Shown: in pieces, positions 53,353 through 64,000 of the stretch
Layout: each line of letters opens with the position of its first letter
Numbering within the stretch: position 1 is the first letter of the stretch
From: Homalodisca vitripennis
Taxonomy: Eukaryota; Arthropoda; Insecta; Hemiptera; Cicadellidae
DNA: 64,000 bases
Assembly: GCF_021130785.1 (NCBI RefSeq)
Contig: NC_060214.1
Location: 2,011,001-2,075,000, forward strand
Reading direction: 5' to 3'
Made by a program: the position numbers and the translations under genes
The notes under the pieces: model-generated
Told to the model about the DNA's origin: nothing
The model's database searches: none
The model's input: the letters and a program-made list of their open reading frames with translations, nothing else

Positions 53353-55990
53353 AAAGTAAAATTCAGATTCTTTTAGATTGTCTGAGGCCAGAAACTGGTC
53401 ACAGTATGAAAACATGCTTTCCTCCTCCACAATGAGTGTATTGCTTGTAGTCTAAAGCACTGTCACAGGGTTGTTTTACACTTGTTTCACTATTTGTCCC
53501 CTTTTAATTGTGAACAGGAACAAAGGTTTTCTAAAGGTCCTGTGCCTTTCTCGTGTCCATCAGCCCACAAAACGCCTTACAAAATTCATTTCTGCTGACA
53601 CTTTTGAGATGACTGGGTGTTCCGCTGACTCTTCTTCTTCACTACAAACATATTGGCCTGTGAGTCTCTCATTACTATCTTCTAAGATGCTTTTGGAGAG
53701 ACCTGTCGCTCCATACAATAGCTTCACAGCTGTTGCAGTTCATCCCGAGAAACATCTACAGGGTACTGCTTGTAGTTGTTTATGAGCCGAGGGTGTCCAA
53801 GTGCTACTCCAAATCATAGTTCCAAGTCTGTCCACAGGGCTTTCATTTTTCCATTTATGGCTTCATGGGCTGGTAATCATACTCATCAAAAAGTAAATAC
53901 CTTAATGTATTATCTACTTCTGTGGTGTATGTTCAATAGAAAGGCATCGTAAAATAAACAAAGAAATTGTAATTTTATGATCTAAATTAACTTTTATATA
54001 CACCTTTTTTATTTTTCCCTAGGTAAATGAGAACATACAACTTTCAAGTAAAAAAAAAATAAGTATCTGTATAACTTATTTGATTTTTTCTATATATTTT
54101 GTGCAGAATGTTGAAAATCTGCACATATTTGACAAATAGCTTTTACCAGCTGTAACAAATCAAATCAAGATAATCTATTTTTATTTGATTTATTATGTTT
54201 CAAATGAGACTAAGTACAATACCATATGTCAACATTTAGTAACATAATAATAAATTCGAGGAGGAGCTCTTCATTCACACCTGACGATAGCATCTTAGAT
54301 GTTGAAAGCCCTCATGTAAGAAAATTAAACTTATTAGACAATTGTGAATTTTCTTTAATAGAAAATAATAATAAATATTTAAATAACCGATCTAGTCCTC
54401 CCTTGTCACTTCTCGGGACTACATGGGAGCTGAATAAATTCTGCTCTGGCACTCGAAGAGTTAAACACATCTTATTGTGCGACTAAAGATTTAACTTCCT
54501 ATTGTGCACTGAAAAATCAATGAAATATCTACTTTATTTGCTAAAACTCTTAATTCATTCATCCTCTCTTTTCTTCATTATTGTATAAAATAGGCTTACA
54601 ATCAAACGAGTAGGAAATCTTGTTTCTCTACAAAAAGAATATCGTAATTATAATTAAAATTATAATTTGTTTTTACATCTCTGCAAAAATTATACAGCAT
54701 TAACTTTCTTGTTTATGTATTACTGCACTAGTCCTTGTCATCCTATAAAATAATTCTTGCAACTTCCGTTCTATAGTCAGTCAAGATGTATCTTTAATTA
54801 CACAGAAATATTGTAGTTGAATAGTATCATAAATTGTGGATTGTTTAGATCGAAAAAGATCCTTAATTACAATTAGACTCATTTAATACAAAAGTTTACT
54901 TTTGTTTGTTTTTTGGTTCTAATTTTGTTAAGTAGCTTCTTAGATTATTTTTGTGACTTAAAAACAGTATGCATGGCAAATTTAGAATTTATCTTACAAG
55001 TTGTTTTCTGATCTATATACATAAGGAAATAGTTACAGTAGTGAGATAATTAGGGTTGTCTTTTTTGTTTATTTGCTTGCAACTTTTGTTTTTAGTCTTA
55101 GCTCGTTTCCATAATTGACCGAGGATATTTTATGTTTAATCAAAAAGTTCTGTCGTATCATTTTCCTTTAAAATGTTATCTTTGTCATTAATCACCAAAT
55201 TATCAATCTTCTGGAACAAACTTTCTAATCTAATTTTTACATCTTGAGAATGATTTGAATTATTATTAAGGTACTATCCACTGAAAAGCTTGTAAAATAA
55301 TGTTGTTTTAATTGTGTTTTCTTTTGTTTTTGTCATAAAAATATCAAGAAATGGAATTTCACTATTAAAACTCATGTTCGATGGCCTAATTGTATCGATG
55401 TATTGTAAAAATTCATTTGGAATGTTCATTTTATTTCCCTATACACAAAAAAAGCATCATCAACATACCGTAACAAATTTTGGGTTTAATACTCCCATTT
55501 TTGAAAGCAATGTATTCAAAGTTGTCCATAAATATGTTTGCTAATTATTGGGCTGAGAGCACCACCCTCCGGTAAAACCGGATACTTGATTGTAAAATCT
55601 GTCTTGTAACTGAAAATAGTTGTGGCTAACACATACAGTAAGAAGTTCCATTACACAGTTAATAGATAATGTTGTTCTCATACTGAAGTTGGTTATCATT
55701 AGAAAGTCGTTGTCTAATCAGACACAAAGCTTAAGGGACAGGTACATTTGTAAACAGACTATTTGCGTCATAGCTGACTATAATATCATTGTCCATCAAT
55801 ATTAATATTTTTTATTTTACTGATAAAATCTTCTGAATTCTTGGTGTAAGAATTAGCTTGTTCAAATAATGGACTAATAACAGGTAAAAAAAATGTTAAT
55901 AACTTTAATACAGGAGAGTCAATTAAACTTATTATTGGCTTAAGAAGGAATTAAATCTTTGTGAATTTTTGGTAGTCCATACAAATGTGG
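53353..55990 (-). repeat. Left arm of large inverted repeat, with decayed PLE
   Basis: Reverse-complement copy of 56611-57382 plus 59295-61556. Matches are seen at the outer end (53353-53880 against 61030-61556), in the middle (54380-54480 against 60480-60600), and over PLE coding sequence (55140-55990). Compared with the right arm it has about 525 bases deleted (the GIY-YIG part, near 54900), a ~140-base insertion at about 54236-54372, and no LINE insertion. Divergence is visible throughout, so the duplication is not recent. Confidence 0.85.
54281..54307 (+). ncRNA. Hammerhead-like core motif in left arm
   Basis: CTGACGA at 54281-54287, a 6-bp stem (agcatc/gatgtt, loop tta), then GAAA at 54304-54307. 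This matches the CUGANGA-stem II-GAAA core of hammerhead ribozymes, which are known from PLE terminal repeats. Stems I and III and the cleavage site were not established, so it is a candidate only. Confidence 0.35.
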
Positions 55991-56313
55991 ACTCTTCTGT
56001 TAGCCATACTTTCTTAGCCTTATGCAGAGCAGATTTTGATGAACGAGATTTAGAATTAATTTTGATTTGGATATAATTAGGAAATATATTTAACTTGCAG
56101 CATTGGTTATTGAACCAAATGTGTTGTGTGCATAATCTTTGTTTTGTTTAAAGTTTACTGTACAAAAGACATAGTCGTCCCGTGGTAGCTTTGTTTTAAG
56201 AGTTTTTCATTTACTGCTTTGTATTCTTGATGGAAGTTATCAGGTTTTAATATAAAAGACATTTTTTATTCTTCCACAATTTTAGAAAATTAAAAACTCT
56301 TGGAACAAAGCAA
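54900..56313 (-). pseudogene. PLE reverse transcriptase, left copy, decayed
   Basis: Minus-strand reading starts near 56270 with MSFILKPDNFHQEYKAVNEK, a PLE-type ORF start just inside a terminal repeat containing aattgtggaagaataaaa. After an internal deletion near 55990 it continues through LTPRIQKILS, NIDGQ and the PVLPEGGALSPIIS block to LRYVDDAFFVYREIK, the catalytic Asp pair at about 55450-55480. Several stops and frameshifts are present. YVDD with a GGALSPI block and an N-terminal ILPADKG motif (seen in the right copy) are typical of Penelope-like elements. Confidence 0.8.
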
Positions 56314-56334
56314 CATGGGACAATATCATATGTT

Positions 56335-57382
56335 AAAAAAAAAATATTTTATAGAGATTAGTGCTCTTAAATCGCTAAGAAATGATGAATATAGTAATTC
56401 TTCCTGCTGATAAGGGTAAAGTTACAGTTATCTTGGACAAGGAAGAGTATGATAGTAAAATTATTAAATTAATTAACTGTGATGAATATACTTCAATAAA
56501 TAAGGATCTTACATTAAAAATTGAGAAAATTATAAAACAGACACTAAAAAGTCATAAAAATGAACTAGGTAAACCTCTTATTGTAAAATTAAGCCCTCAA
56601 TATTCAAAGCCACCACATTTGTATGGACTGCCAAAAATTCACAAAGATTTAATTCCTCTTAAGCCAATAATAAGTTTAATTGACTCTCCTGTATTAAAGT
56701 TATTAACATTTTTTTTATTACCTGTTATTAGTCCATTATTTGAACAAGCTAATTCTTACACCAAGAATTCAGAAGATTTTATCAGTAAAATAAAAAATAT
56801 TAATATTGATGGACAATGATATTATGGTCAGCTACGACGTTAAATGGTCTGTTTACAAATGTACCTGTCCCTTAAGCTTTGAGTTTGATTAGACAACGAC
56901 TTTCTAATGATAACAACTTCAGTATGAGAACAACATTATCTATTAACTGTGTAATGGAACTTCTTACTGTATGTGTTAGCCACAACTATTTTCAGTTACA
57001 AGACAGATTTTACAATCAAGTATCCGGTTTTACCGGAGGGTGGTGCTCTCAGCCCAATAATTAGCAACATAATTTATGGACAACTTTTGAATACATTGCT
57101 TTCAAAAATGGGAGTATTAAACCCAAAATTTGTTACGTATGTTGATGATGCTTTTTGTGTATAGGGAAATAAAATGAACATTCCAAATGAATTTTTACAA
57201 TACATCGATACAATTAGGCCATCGAAAATGAGTTTAATAGTGAAATTCCATTTCTTGATATTTTTATGACAAAAACAAAAGAAAACACAATTAAAACAAC
57301 ATTATTTTACAAGCTTTCAGTGGATAGTACCTTAAAAATATCATCCAACATATAAAAGTTGGATTAGTACAAAGTTTGTTCC
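56335..57382 (+). pseudogene. PLE reverse transcriptase, right copy, 5' and middle part
   Basis: Begins with EISALKSLRND and continues at 56382-56819 with NIVILPADKGKVTVILDKEE, PPHLYGLPKIHKD, PLKPIISLIDSPVLKLL and SYTKNSEDFISKIKN. After a shift it gives LIRQRLSNDNNFSMRTTLS, then YPVLPEGGALSPIISNIIYG and FVTYVDDAFCV near 57137 with the catalytic Asp pair. The order and motifs fit Penelope-like RTs. A stop follows the IKNINIDGQ block and more shifts follow. The sequence is cut after 57382 by a minus-strand LINE and resumes at 59295. Confidence 0.85.
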
Positions 57383-59294
57383 ATAATCCATAATCTCTTT
57401 ATTGGGTGTTTGACAATATGTAACATTGTATTGCAATAGTCAAATGCATAATAAAATATATCCTAACTACACATTCACTCACAGTCATACTTACATCTCA
57501 GCATTCTCACGACACAATCACACAGACTTCGGATCCATGATTTTCAATCATCCCAACGGCTCGTCATGAATTCATCAATCGAGTAAAACGCTTTAGACAC
57601 CAACAGGCGTCTGAGACGAGTTTAGAATTGATTGAGGTTGTTGGAGTTTTTGATATCCTCAGGGAGCTTGTTGATTAGTCTGACACCCACCTGCTGAGGG
57701 AGGTGTTGCGATAATGCCAGTCTGCGTTGATGAGTTCGCAAGTTGTCCCTGCCTCTAGTTTCATATTGGTGAACGTCCCTGCCACTTATCAAGGCACATC
57801 TCGATCTGCAGTACACGATCACCTCAAAAACGTAAAGGCAGGGCAATGTCATCAGTCCCAGCTCCCCGAATGATGCCCTGCACGACTCTCTATAATTCAG
57901 TTTTAAAATTAATCCTGACTACTACTTTTTTTTGGAGCCTGAAAACCCACTCCATTTTGTTTTTGGCACATCCTCCCCAGAGTCTTAATCCATACACAAG
58001 ATGTGGATGGATTAGGCCGTAATAGGCTGTTTTTAGAACCTCTAGGGTACAGAACTTTGCTAGGTGCCATAGGGCAAATATGCCTGTGGTAACTCTAGCA
58101 CAGATGCTATCAACATGATCATTCCAGCTCAGTCCTCTGTCAAGGAACATCCCCAGAAACTTTGTGGAATCTGTATCCTCTAAAAGGGCATCATCCGCAA
58201 AGACAGAAGGTCGCATCGCATGATCATGCTGACGAAGACAAAAATTGATGACACTTGATTTTTGACTGGTTTGTTGTCAAGTTCAATTCTGTGAAATATT
58301 GAATGCATGCGTTCAATCCCACAAATGATTTGATTTCCAGGTCTTGTTTTGAATTGCTTTTGAAACAGAGAGTCGTGTCGTCAGCATATTGAACCAGTGC
58401 CCCAAGTTGGATTACTGAGTTCAATCTACAGACATAAATCAGGAAAAGGAGAGGTCCAAGGATAGATCCCTGAGGGACACCATGAGCCACTTTTATTTTG
58501 CTGGAAACGACGCTCGAGATCATCACACGCTGATCTCGATCTTTTAGATATAAGAACGTGAGCCATAAGTGTGGGAGACCCCGGACGCCACATTTTTCTA
58601 ACTGTTGCAGCAGTGTCCCGTGATGCACACAGTCAAAGGCTTTGGAAAGATCGAGGAATATGCTTAGCACATGTTCACGACCTTCCAGTCCATCGACAAC
58701 ATTGTCCAGAAGGCTGTTCACCGCGTCAATTGTGGATTTGTTTTTTCAGAATCCAAATTGTTCTGGGTTCAGAATTTTGTTTTTTTTCTAAAAAGCTTTC
58801 CAGTCATTTCATAGAATAATTTTTCAAAAATTTTGCTGAACACAGGAAGAATTGAGATTGGACGATAGTTGCTTGCGAGGCAAGGATCGTCTTTTTTGAA
58901 AATCGGAATGACTTTGGCAGTCTTTAAAGAAGATGGAAAAATTTCCAGTTTCAAATGAGAAATTGATCAATTTTGTGAGCGGTCTCAAAATGTGCTTATA
59001 GCAACGTTTGAGTAGCCATACTGACATCCCATTGGCGTCACTGGTTTTTTTTTTAGTTCAGCCTCTGTATGACATTTGCTACCTCCCCCTCCCACACAGG
59101 GGCCAAGGCCATGGATGCAACCGGATCACTGACTTCTCTTCCGTGTGACTGAGATTCTTTAAATGACGAGTTCATTGTAGCCACGGTAGAGAAGTATTTA
59201 TTGAATTGGTTAGCCACTTGATATTGATCTTCGTAAATTTTGTTTTCAATTTTGATTGCAATCGGTTGGGAAGACTTTTTTGAGTTTATATCTC
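57383..59294 (-). mobile_element. 5'-truncated LINE (CR1/Jockey group) inserted in the right arm
   Basis: Minus-strand ORF2 in broken frames: YEDQYQVANQFNKYFSTVAT and EGEVANVIQRLN near 59200-59070, [20 protein letters not shown] and [15 protein letters not shown] at 58954-58800, [20 protein letters not shown] and [19 protein letters not shown] in 58224-58721, and QYADDTTLCFKS with the catalytic Asp pair. Then TKFLGMFLDRGLSWNDHVDS and VYGLRLWGG in 57890-58216, and VRLINKLPEDIKN in 57622-57852. No endonuclease is present. The insertion point is placed by comparison with the uninterrupted left arm: host sequence stops at tttgttcc and resumes at gagaaaggttg. Confidence 0.87.
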
Positions 59295-60140
59295 GAGAAA
59301 GGTTGTTATAATTTGGTGATTAATGGCAAAGACAAAATTTTAAAGGAAAATATACTACAGAACTTTTGATTAAATGTAACTATCCTCGGTCTATTATTGA
59401 ACGAGCTAAGACTAAAAACAAAAGTTGCAAGCAAATTTACAAAAAAGACAATCCTAATTATCTCACTACTGTTACTATTCCTTATGTAAAAAGGAACATC
59501 AGATAAAATTCGTAAGATAAATTCTAAATTTAACATCTGTACTGCTTTTAAGTCACAAAATAATCTAAGAAGCTACTTAACAAAATTAAATAAAAAAAAA
59601 ACAAACAACAGGAAACCCAAGAATGTAATACATCAAATTGACTGTGGATGCAAATTGGTCAAACATCGAGACCTGTGGAAACAAGGCTAAAAAAAACATT
59701 TACAATTATAAAAATGAAAACATTGAAAAATCTAAATTAGTTGAACATGCTATATAGATCACCATATACATTTTTAATCATCAAGTTTAGTTTTTAAAGA
59801 ACCTTTCTAGACTAAAAGAAAAAAAATTGAAAGTGCATGTATGACAGTTTTGAAAAATAAATGTATTTCCCAACCTTCCGTAATTTCAGTGACATTTTTT
59901 CTACCATTAGTAAAAGAAGAAATCCATTCAAAAATTATGAATTTCAAACCATATTTTTTTCTACATAATATTTTTATAATTTATAAGTTTTTGGTCTTTA
60001 CTATCAGTTTTTAACTTTTATTCTATTTATACATATGTTTTTCTGTAAACAATAACTGATGATGCCTTTACCAGCGAAAATGCTTTAGAAATAAATTTAA
60101 ATTGTGGAAGAATAAAAAAATGTCTTTTATATTAAATGAG
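59295..60140 (+). pseudogene. PLE right copy, 3' part with GIY-YIG relic
   Basis: Continues the right PLE: NYPRSIIERAKTKNKSCKQI, KDNPNYLTTVTIPYVKRN, FKSQNNLRSYLTKLN, then VIHQIDCGCK and, one frame over, GQTSRPVETRLKK, which together are the remains of a GIY-YIG endonuclease start. The 3' end has CTGATGA at 60056-60062 and GAAA at 60076-60079, then aattgtggaagaataaaa near 60100, a terminal-repeat word also seen at 56270 (minus) and 6640. Confidence 0.78.
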
Positions 60141-61594
60141 TCTAATTGTAATTAGGAACATGGATTGTTGGAATCTTTCTCAATCTAAATGATTCACAAT
60201 TTATGATACTATTCAACTACAATATTTCTATGTGTAATTAAAGATACATAAACGAGAAAGTTAATGCTGTATATTTTTGCAGAGATGTAAACACAAATTA
60301 TACTTTTAATAATAATTATAATATTCTTTTTGTAGAAACAAGATTACCTCCTTAATTAATTGTAAGCCTATTTTTATACAATAATGAAGAAAAGAGAGGA
60401 TGAATGAATTAGAGTTTTAGCAAAGAATAAAGTAAATATTTCTTTGATTTTCCAGTGCAAAAATAGGAAGTGAAATGTTTAGCCGCACAATAAGATGTGT
60501 TAACTCTTCGAGTGCCAGAGCAGATTTATTCAGCTCCCATGTAGTCCCGAGAAGTGCCAAGGGAGGACTAGATCGGTTATTTAAATATTTATTGTTATTT
60601 TACTAAATGCTGACATATTGTATTGTACTTAGTCTCATTATTCAGACATAACAAATAAAATAGAAATAGATTATCTTGATCCGATTTGTTACAGCTGGTA
60701 AAATCTATTGGTCAAATATCTGCAGATTTTCAACATTTTGCACAAATAATATATACAAAATCAACTTAGTTTATACAGATACTTAACTTGTTTTTTACTT
60801 TTTAGCTACATTTGTTCCTATTTACACAGGGAACAATAAAATTATGTGTATACAAGTTAATTTAGGTCATAAAAATTACAATTTTTGTTGTTTTTAATCA
60901 CTATATTATTGAAAAATCACAACAACCAATATTGTATAATTTTTTTATTTTGTGAGTCCTTTCAATAGCAAGGCTATCTTTGTCAGACACGTCACAGATG
61001 TAAATAACACATTTAGGTATTTACTTTTTGATGAGTATGATTACCAGCCCATGAAGCCATAAATGGAAAAATGAAGTCCCTGTGGATGGGTCCAGAACTG
61101 TGATTTAGAGTAGCACTTGGACACCTTCGGCTCATAAACAACTACAAGCAGTACACTGTAGATGTTCTCTGGATGAACTGCAACAGCCGTGATCCTGCCG
61201 TATGGAGTGACAGGTTTCTCCAAAAGCATCTTAGAAGATAGTAATGAAAGACACAGGCCAATAAGTTTGTAATAAAGAAGAAGGATCAGCGGAACACCCA
61301 GCCATCTCAAAAGTGTCGGCAGAAATGATTGAAAAGGCGTTTTGTGGGCTGTTGAACATGAGAAGGCACAGATCCTAGCAAAATTTTGTTGCTGTCCACT
61401 ACTGAATGGGGACAAATAGTGAAACAAGTGTGAAAAAACCGTACGTTATAGTGCTTTAACTACAAGTAATACACTCATTGTGGAGGAGGAAGTATGTTTT
61501 CATACCGTGACCAGATTCTGACCTCTGACAATCTAAAAGAATCAGAATTCTACTTGAAGAAAGAGAAGAATTGTTCACCTTGACTGTTGTACAG

Positions 61595-62655
61595 GGTGGT
61601 GCATATGTCAGTTCCCCAGAAGAGTAATTTAATGGCGTTATAGGTTGATTGAATAAAACACTTTTAGACAAGAAAACAAATGCATGATATGAAATTACTT
61701 ACATATCACCATACAATGTTAAAGCAGCTGTTCGAAATGTCCACTTTGATTTTGTATAGACTTCATACAACTGAGAACGGAATCACAAATGTTTAGCGAT
61801 AAAGGTTTATTGTTATCAACAAGATCAAATGCATTTCTAATTAGGTTTCTGAGTTTGTCAAGATTTTGCAGTTTTGAAGCATACACAGTCTCCTTTATAA
61901 TACCCCGTAGTGAAAAATCACATGGGGTTAGGTCTGGCGAGCGCGCAGGCCAATTGATTGTACCATGACGACCAATATGTTATTTAAAAATCTCGAACTT
62001 GGATGCCAAAATGTGCTGGGGTACCATCTTATTGCCAGATGAGCGAATGAATATTGAAAACCGGATTGTTTCTGAGCTCGGGAACTACTACTTCTTGCAG
62101 CAACCGTAAATAACTTTCTGAGTTAACATTTCCTTGAAGCAAATAAGGACCAATCAATGCATTACTCGAAATACCTCTCTATACCATAACACCAGGTACA
62201 TTGAGTTCTGCTTGGATTATGTTATGAGGATTTACATCCGACCAGCACACGCAGTTATGCCGATTAACTTGTCCATTAATTTTGAAACATGCCTCATGAC
62301 ACCACAAAATTGATCGCAAGAAATTTGGATCAGTCTCTGAGCGGATAATTTTTGTCTCACAGAATTTCATTCGCCTATCGGAATCATCCTCGTGATGTGC
62401 TTGGAGTAAAGATGGACGGTAGGGCTTAAATTTGAATTACTTTAACATTGTTTGCATGCTTCTTCTTGATATTTTTAGTTCAGAAGATGCCTTACGAGTC
62501 GATTTACCAGGACTGGCTACAAAAGCTTGAACAACTGTCTGCAAGTTTTCTTCGTTGCAAATTGATCGTGGGTGACCACACTTCCGAGCATTTTTTTTTT
62601 CCTTGGGGCGGCCTACTGCCATGCACTTAAGCCTCAAGGGCTTTTTGTGCACCCC
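61595..62655 (-). pseudogene. Tc1/mariner-like transposase relic
   Basis: Minus-strand pieces in order: GRPKEKKNARKCGHPRSICN, LQTVVQAFVASPGKSTRKAS SELKISRRSMQTML (helix-turn-helix region, 62437-62652), then KFKPYRPSLLQAHHEDD, FCETKIIRSETDPNFLRSIL, KINGQVNRHNCVCWSDVNPH at 62179-62370, GVMVWRGISSNALIGPYLLQ, and near 61950 IGRHGTINWPARSPDLTPCD with the third catalytic acidic residue. This order fits IS630/Tc1/mariner transposases common in insects. Frameshifts and changed residues (SILWCHE where FTDEA-like is usual, with the first catalytic Asp lost) mark it as dead. cagggtggtgcatatgtcag at 61595 may be its end; the other end was not found. Confidence 0.8.
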
Positions 62656-62681
62656 GGAAACACACCATGAGGCCTACCAGT

Positions 62682-64000
62682 CTATGATTTCAGCAGTTCC
62701 ACAAACCGCCGAAAACAACCTATCAGGTCCTCCTGGGGAAATTCACCAGCCCTGTCCAAACTACCAAAGATAGCATACCGCTCCCTTGCTATTGAAGGGC
62801 AATCAAAGAGCAGGTGCTCAGCAGTTTCATCCTACTCATTACACATTCTACAGAGCGGATCCTCCGGAAGGATGCCGACTCTGTGGAGATGCTTCCTCAG
62901 GTGACCATGCCCCGTGATAAGGCCAATAACCCGAGAAGACATTGATCTATTTAATGAGAGAAGGTCCGACGCCACCCTGGAGGAAGGCGACTGTAATACC
63001 ATTCTGCTCATTCTCAAGCCCGGATGCAACTTCCACATTCTCTCATGCTCCGCGTCAACCCATTTCGAGACAGTCCTAGAGGATTCACACCTTGGAACAC
63101 CGCAGAACGGTTGAGGGCCCGTCATAATTGTTGCTGAGCCCTGGTTTGCCAGGGCATCAGCTCTTTCGTTCCCAGGGATCCCCTCATGACCAGGAACCCA
63201 ACAAACGGTCACATTGTTGATTCTGGCAAAGGAGGAAACAGCTTGATAGCAATCCCAAACTAGTTTGGATTTGATCACACAAGAGTCCAGTGCCATCAGC
63301 GCCGCCTGACTGTCCGTGAAAATATTAATCGTCTTGCTGCTATATCGCAGATGAAGATTCTCACGAGCACATTCCATAATAGCTGCGACCTCCGCCTGAA
63401 AAACTGTCGGATAGCGACCCATAGGGACCACCAGCTCCCTACATGGTCTCACTCCCAGAATTCCAGCGCCTGTGCCGCTTTTTGTTTTAGAGCCGTCTGT
63501 GAACCATTCAAGCTTCGCTGGTGGAAGAGGTTTCCTTCCCTCTCACCAATCATCCCTAGAGGGTACAACAATCCTAAAGGGTTTGTCAAAGGAAAACTTT
63601 TGTGGCATCTGATCAGAGATTATATGCAGAGCATCCTCCTGAATCAGGGTGCTAATTCTACAGTGCCCACTGCTACAGCCCAACCTGAGTCCCATCTGCT
63701 GAAGACAGTGAGCACTCCTCCTGGCCATAGCCCGAATGACAATGTCCAGGGGGGCGAGGTTGAGACAAAAGTCTAGAGCCACACCTTCTTATGGATACCC
63801 GCCAGACGAGCTACCACCATCTTGGCCTCCGTTTTTGGCCACCAGATGACAGCTCCACACATTAGTGCAGGTCTGACTATGGAAACATAAAGCCAGTACA
63901 AGAGCCTCGGCTTCAGTCCCCAGGGCTCACCTATCACACGTCAGCATTGCATTAGAGACCATTTCCCCCTGGTGATGATATTTACGACTAAATTCTTCAA
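62682..64000 (-). pseudogene. R1/I-group LINE 3' half: RT tail and RNase H, cut by window end
   Basis: Minus strand. From about 63900 down: YVSIVRPALMCGAVIWWPKT (RT C-terminal region), LNLAPLDIVIRAMARRSAHC in 63543-63782, then an RNase H domain: FTDGSKTKSGTGAGILGV near 63480, then VFQAEVAAIMECAR, IFTDSQAALMALDS and VCWVPGHEGIPGNERADALA NQGS at 62832-63452. These carry the D-E-D-D acidic residues of RNase HI. After LCRMCNE a TAG (62832-62834) interrupts the frame, and DETAEHLLFDCPSIARER then FRRFVELLKS follow to a stop at 62682. RNase H downstream of RT is typical of I, R1 and related clades. The element continues past base 64000. Confidence 0.87.

Larger units (their letters stand above)
56611..61556 (+). 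repeat. Right arm of large inverted repeat, split by LINE insertion
   Basis: Counterpart of 53353-55990 in reverse orientation. It comprises 56611-57382 and 59295-61556; the block 57383-59294 is foreign. Beyond the PLE 3' end (about 60140) the arm goes on for another 1.4 kb of sequence unrelated to known PLE coding regions. The repeat is therefore a duplicated genomic segment, not just two PLE insertions. Confidence 0.85.

Noticed and set aside
53471..53785. 104-codon + strand ORF in the inverted-repeat arm
   Set aside because: The matching stretch of the other arm is broken and differs in frame; no recognisable protein on either strand.

Overview
The window looks like arthropod nuclear DNA, most likely an insect with a large repeat-rich genome. 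AT-rich introns and intergenic DNA surround short GC-rich exons with clean GT-AG borders, and the repeats belong to families common in insects: CR1/L2/Jockey-group and R1/I-group LINEs, Penelope-like elements (PLEs), Tc1/mariner, and piggyBac-type TTAA MITEs. I see no bacterial-type operons, CRISPR arrays, rRNA genes or functional tRNA genes. The repeat content fits a hemipteran, but that is a guess.

The one host gene I recognise with confidence is the orthologue of TTC21B (IFT139, a tetratricopeptide-repeat subunit of the intraflagellar transport complex A). Fifteen + strand exons between 18300 and 49031 encode about 1035 residues, up to a TAG stop. They match vertebrate TTC21B from about residue 165-180 to its C-terminus. 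The first ~170 residues are not in the window and presumably lie upstream of base 1. Exon 4 carries a one-base frameshift. The 3' part of exon 7 and its donor site are tandemly copied, giving four out-of-frame, exon-like 118-base units.

Layout. 1-18.3 kb: no exon found, but relics of PLEs, LINEs and MITEs. 18.3-29.5 kb: exons 1-2 separated by a 10.8 kb intron that holds a LINE (19.8-28.9 kb) split by a second, nearly full-length LINE (22.5-28.3 kb) whose ORF1 has a PHD finger and an SGNH esterase domain. 29.5-49 kb: exons 3-15 with intronic minisatellites, LINE fragments and a PLE GIY-YIG fragment. 49.1-50.9 kb: a piggyBac-type MITE with TTAA duplications, starting 70 bases after the stop codon. 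53.1-53.2 kb: a possible last exon of a minus-strand gene. 53.35-61.56 kb: a large imperfect inverted repeat whose arms each carry a decayed PLE reverse transcriptase; the right arm is interrupted by a minus-strand LINE. 61.6-62.65 kb: minus-strand Tc1/mariner-like transposase relic. 62.66-64 kb: minus-strand R1/I-type LINE 3' half with an RNase H domain, cut by the window end.

All the reverse transcriptase and transposase genes here carry frameshifts or stops, so they read as inactive copies. Statements about family identity rest on motif recognition from memory, not on database searches.
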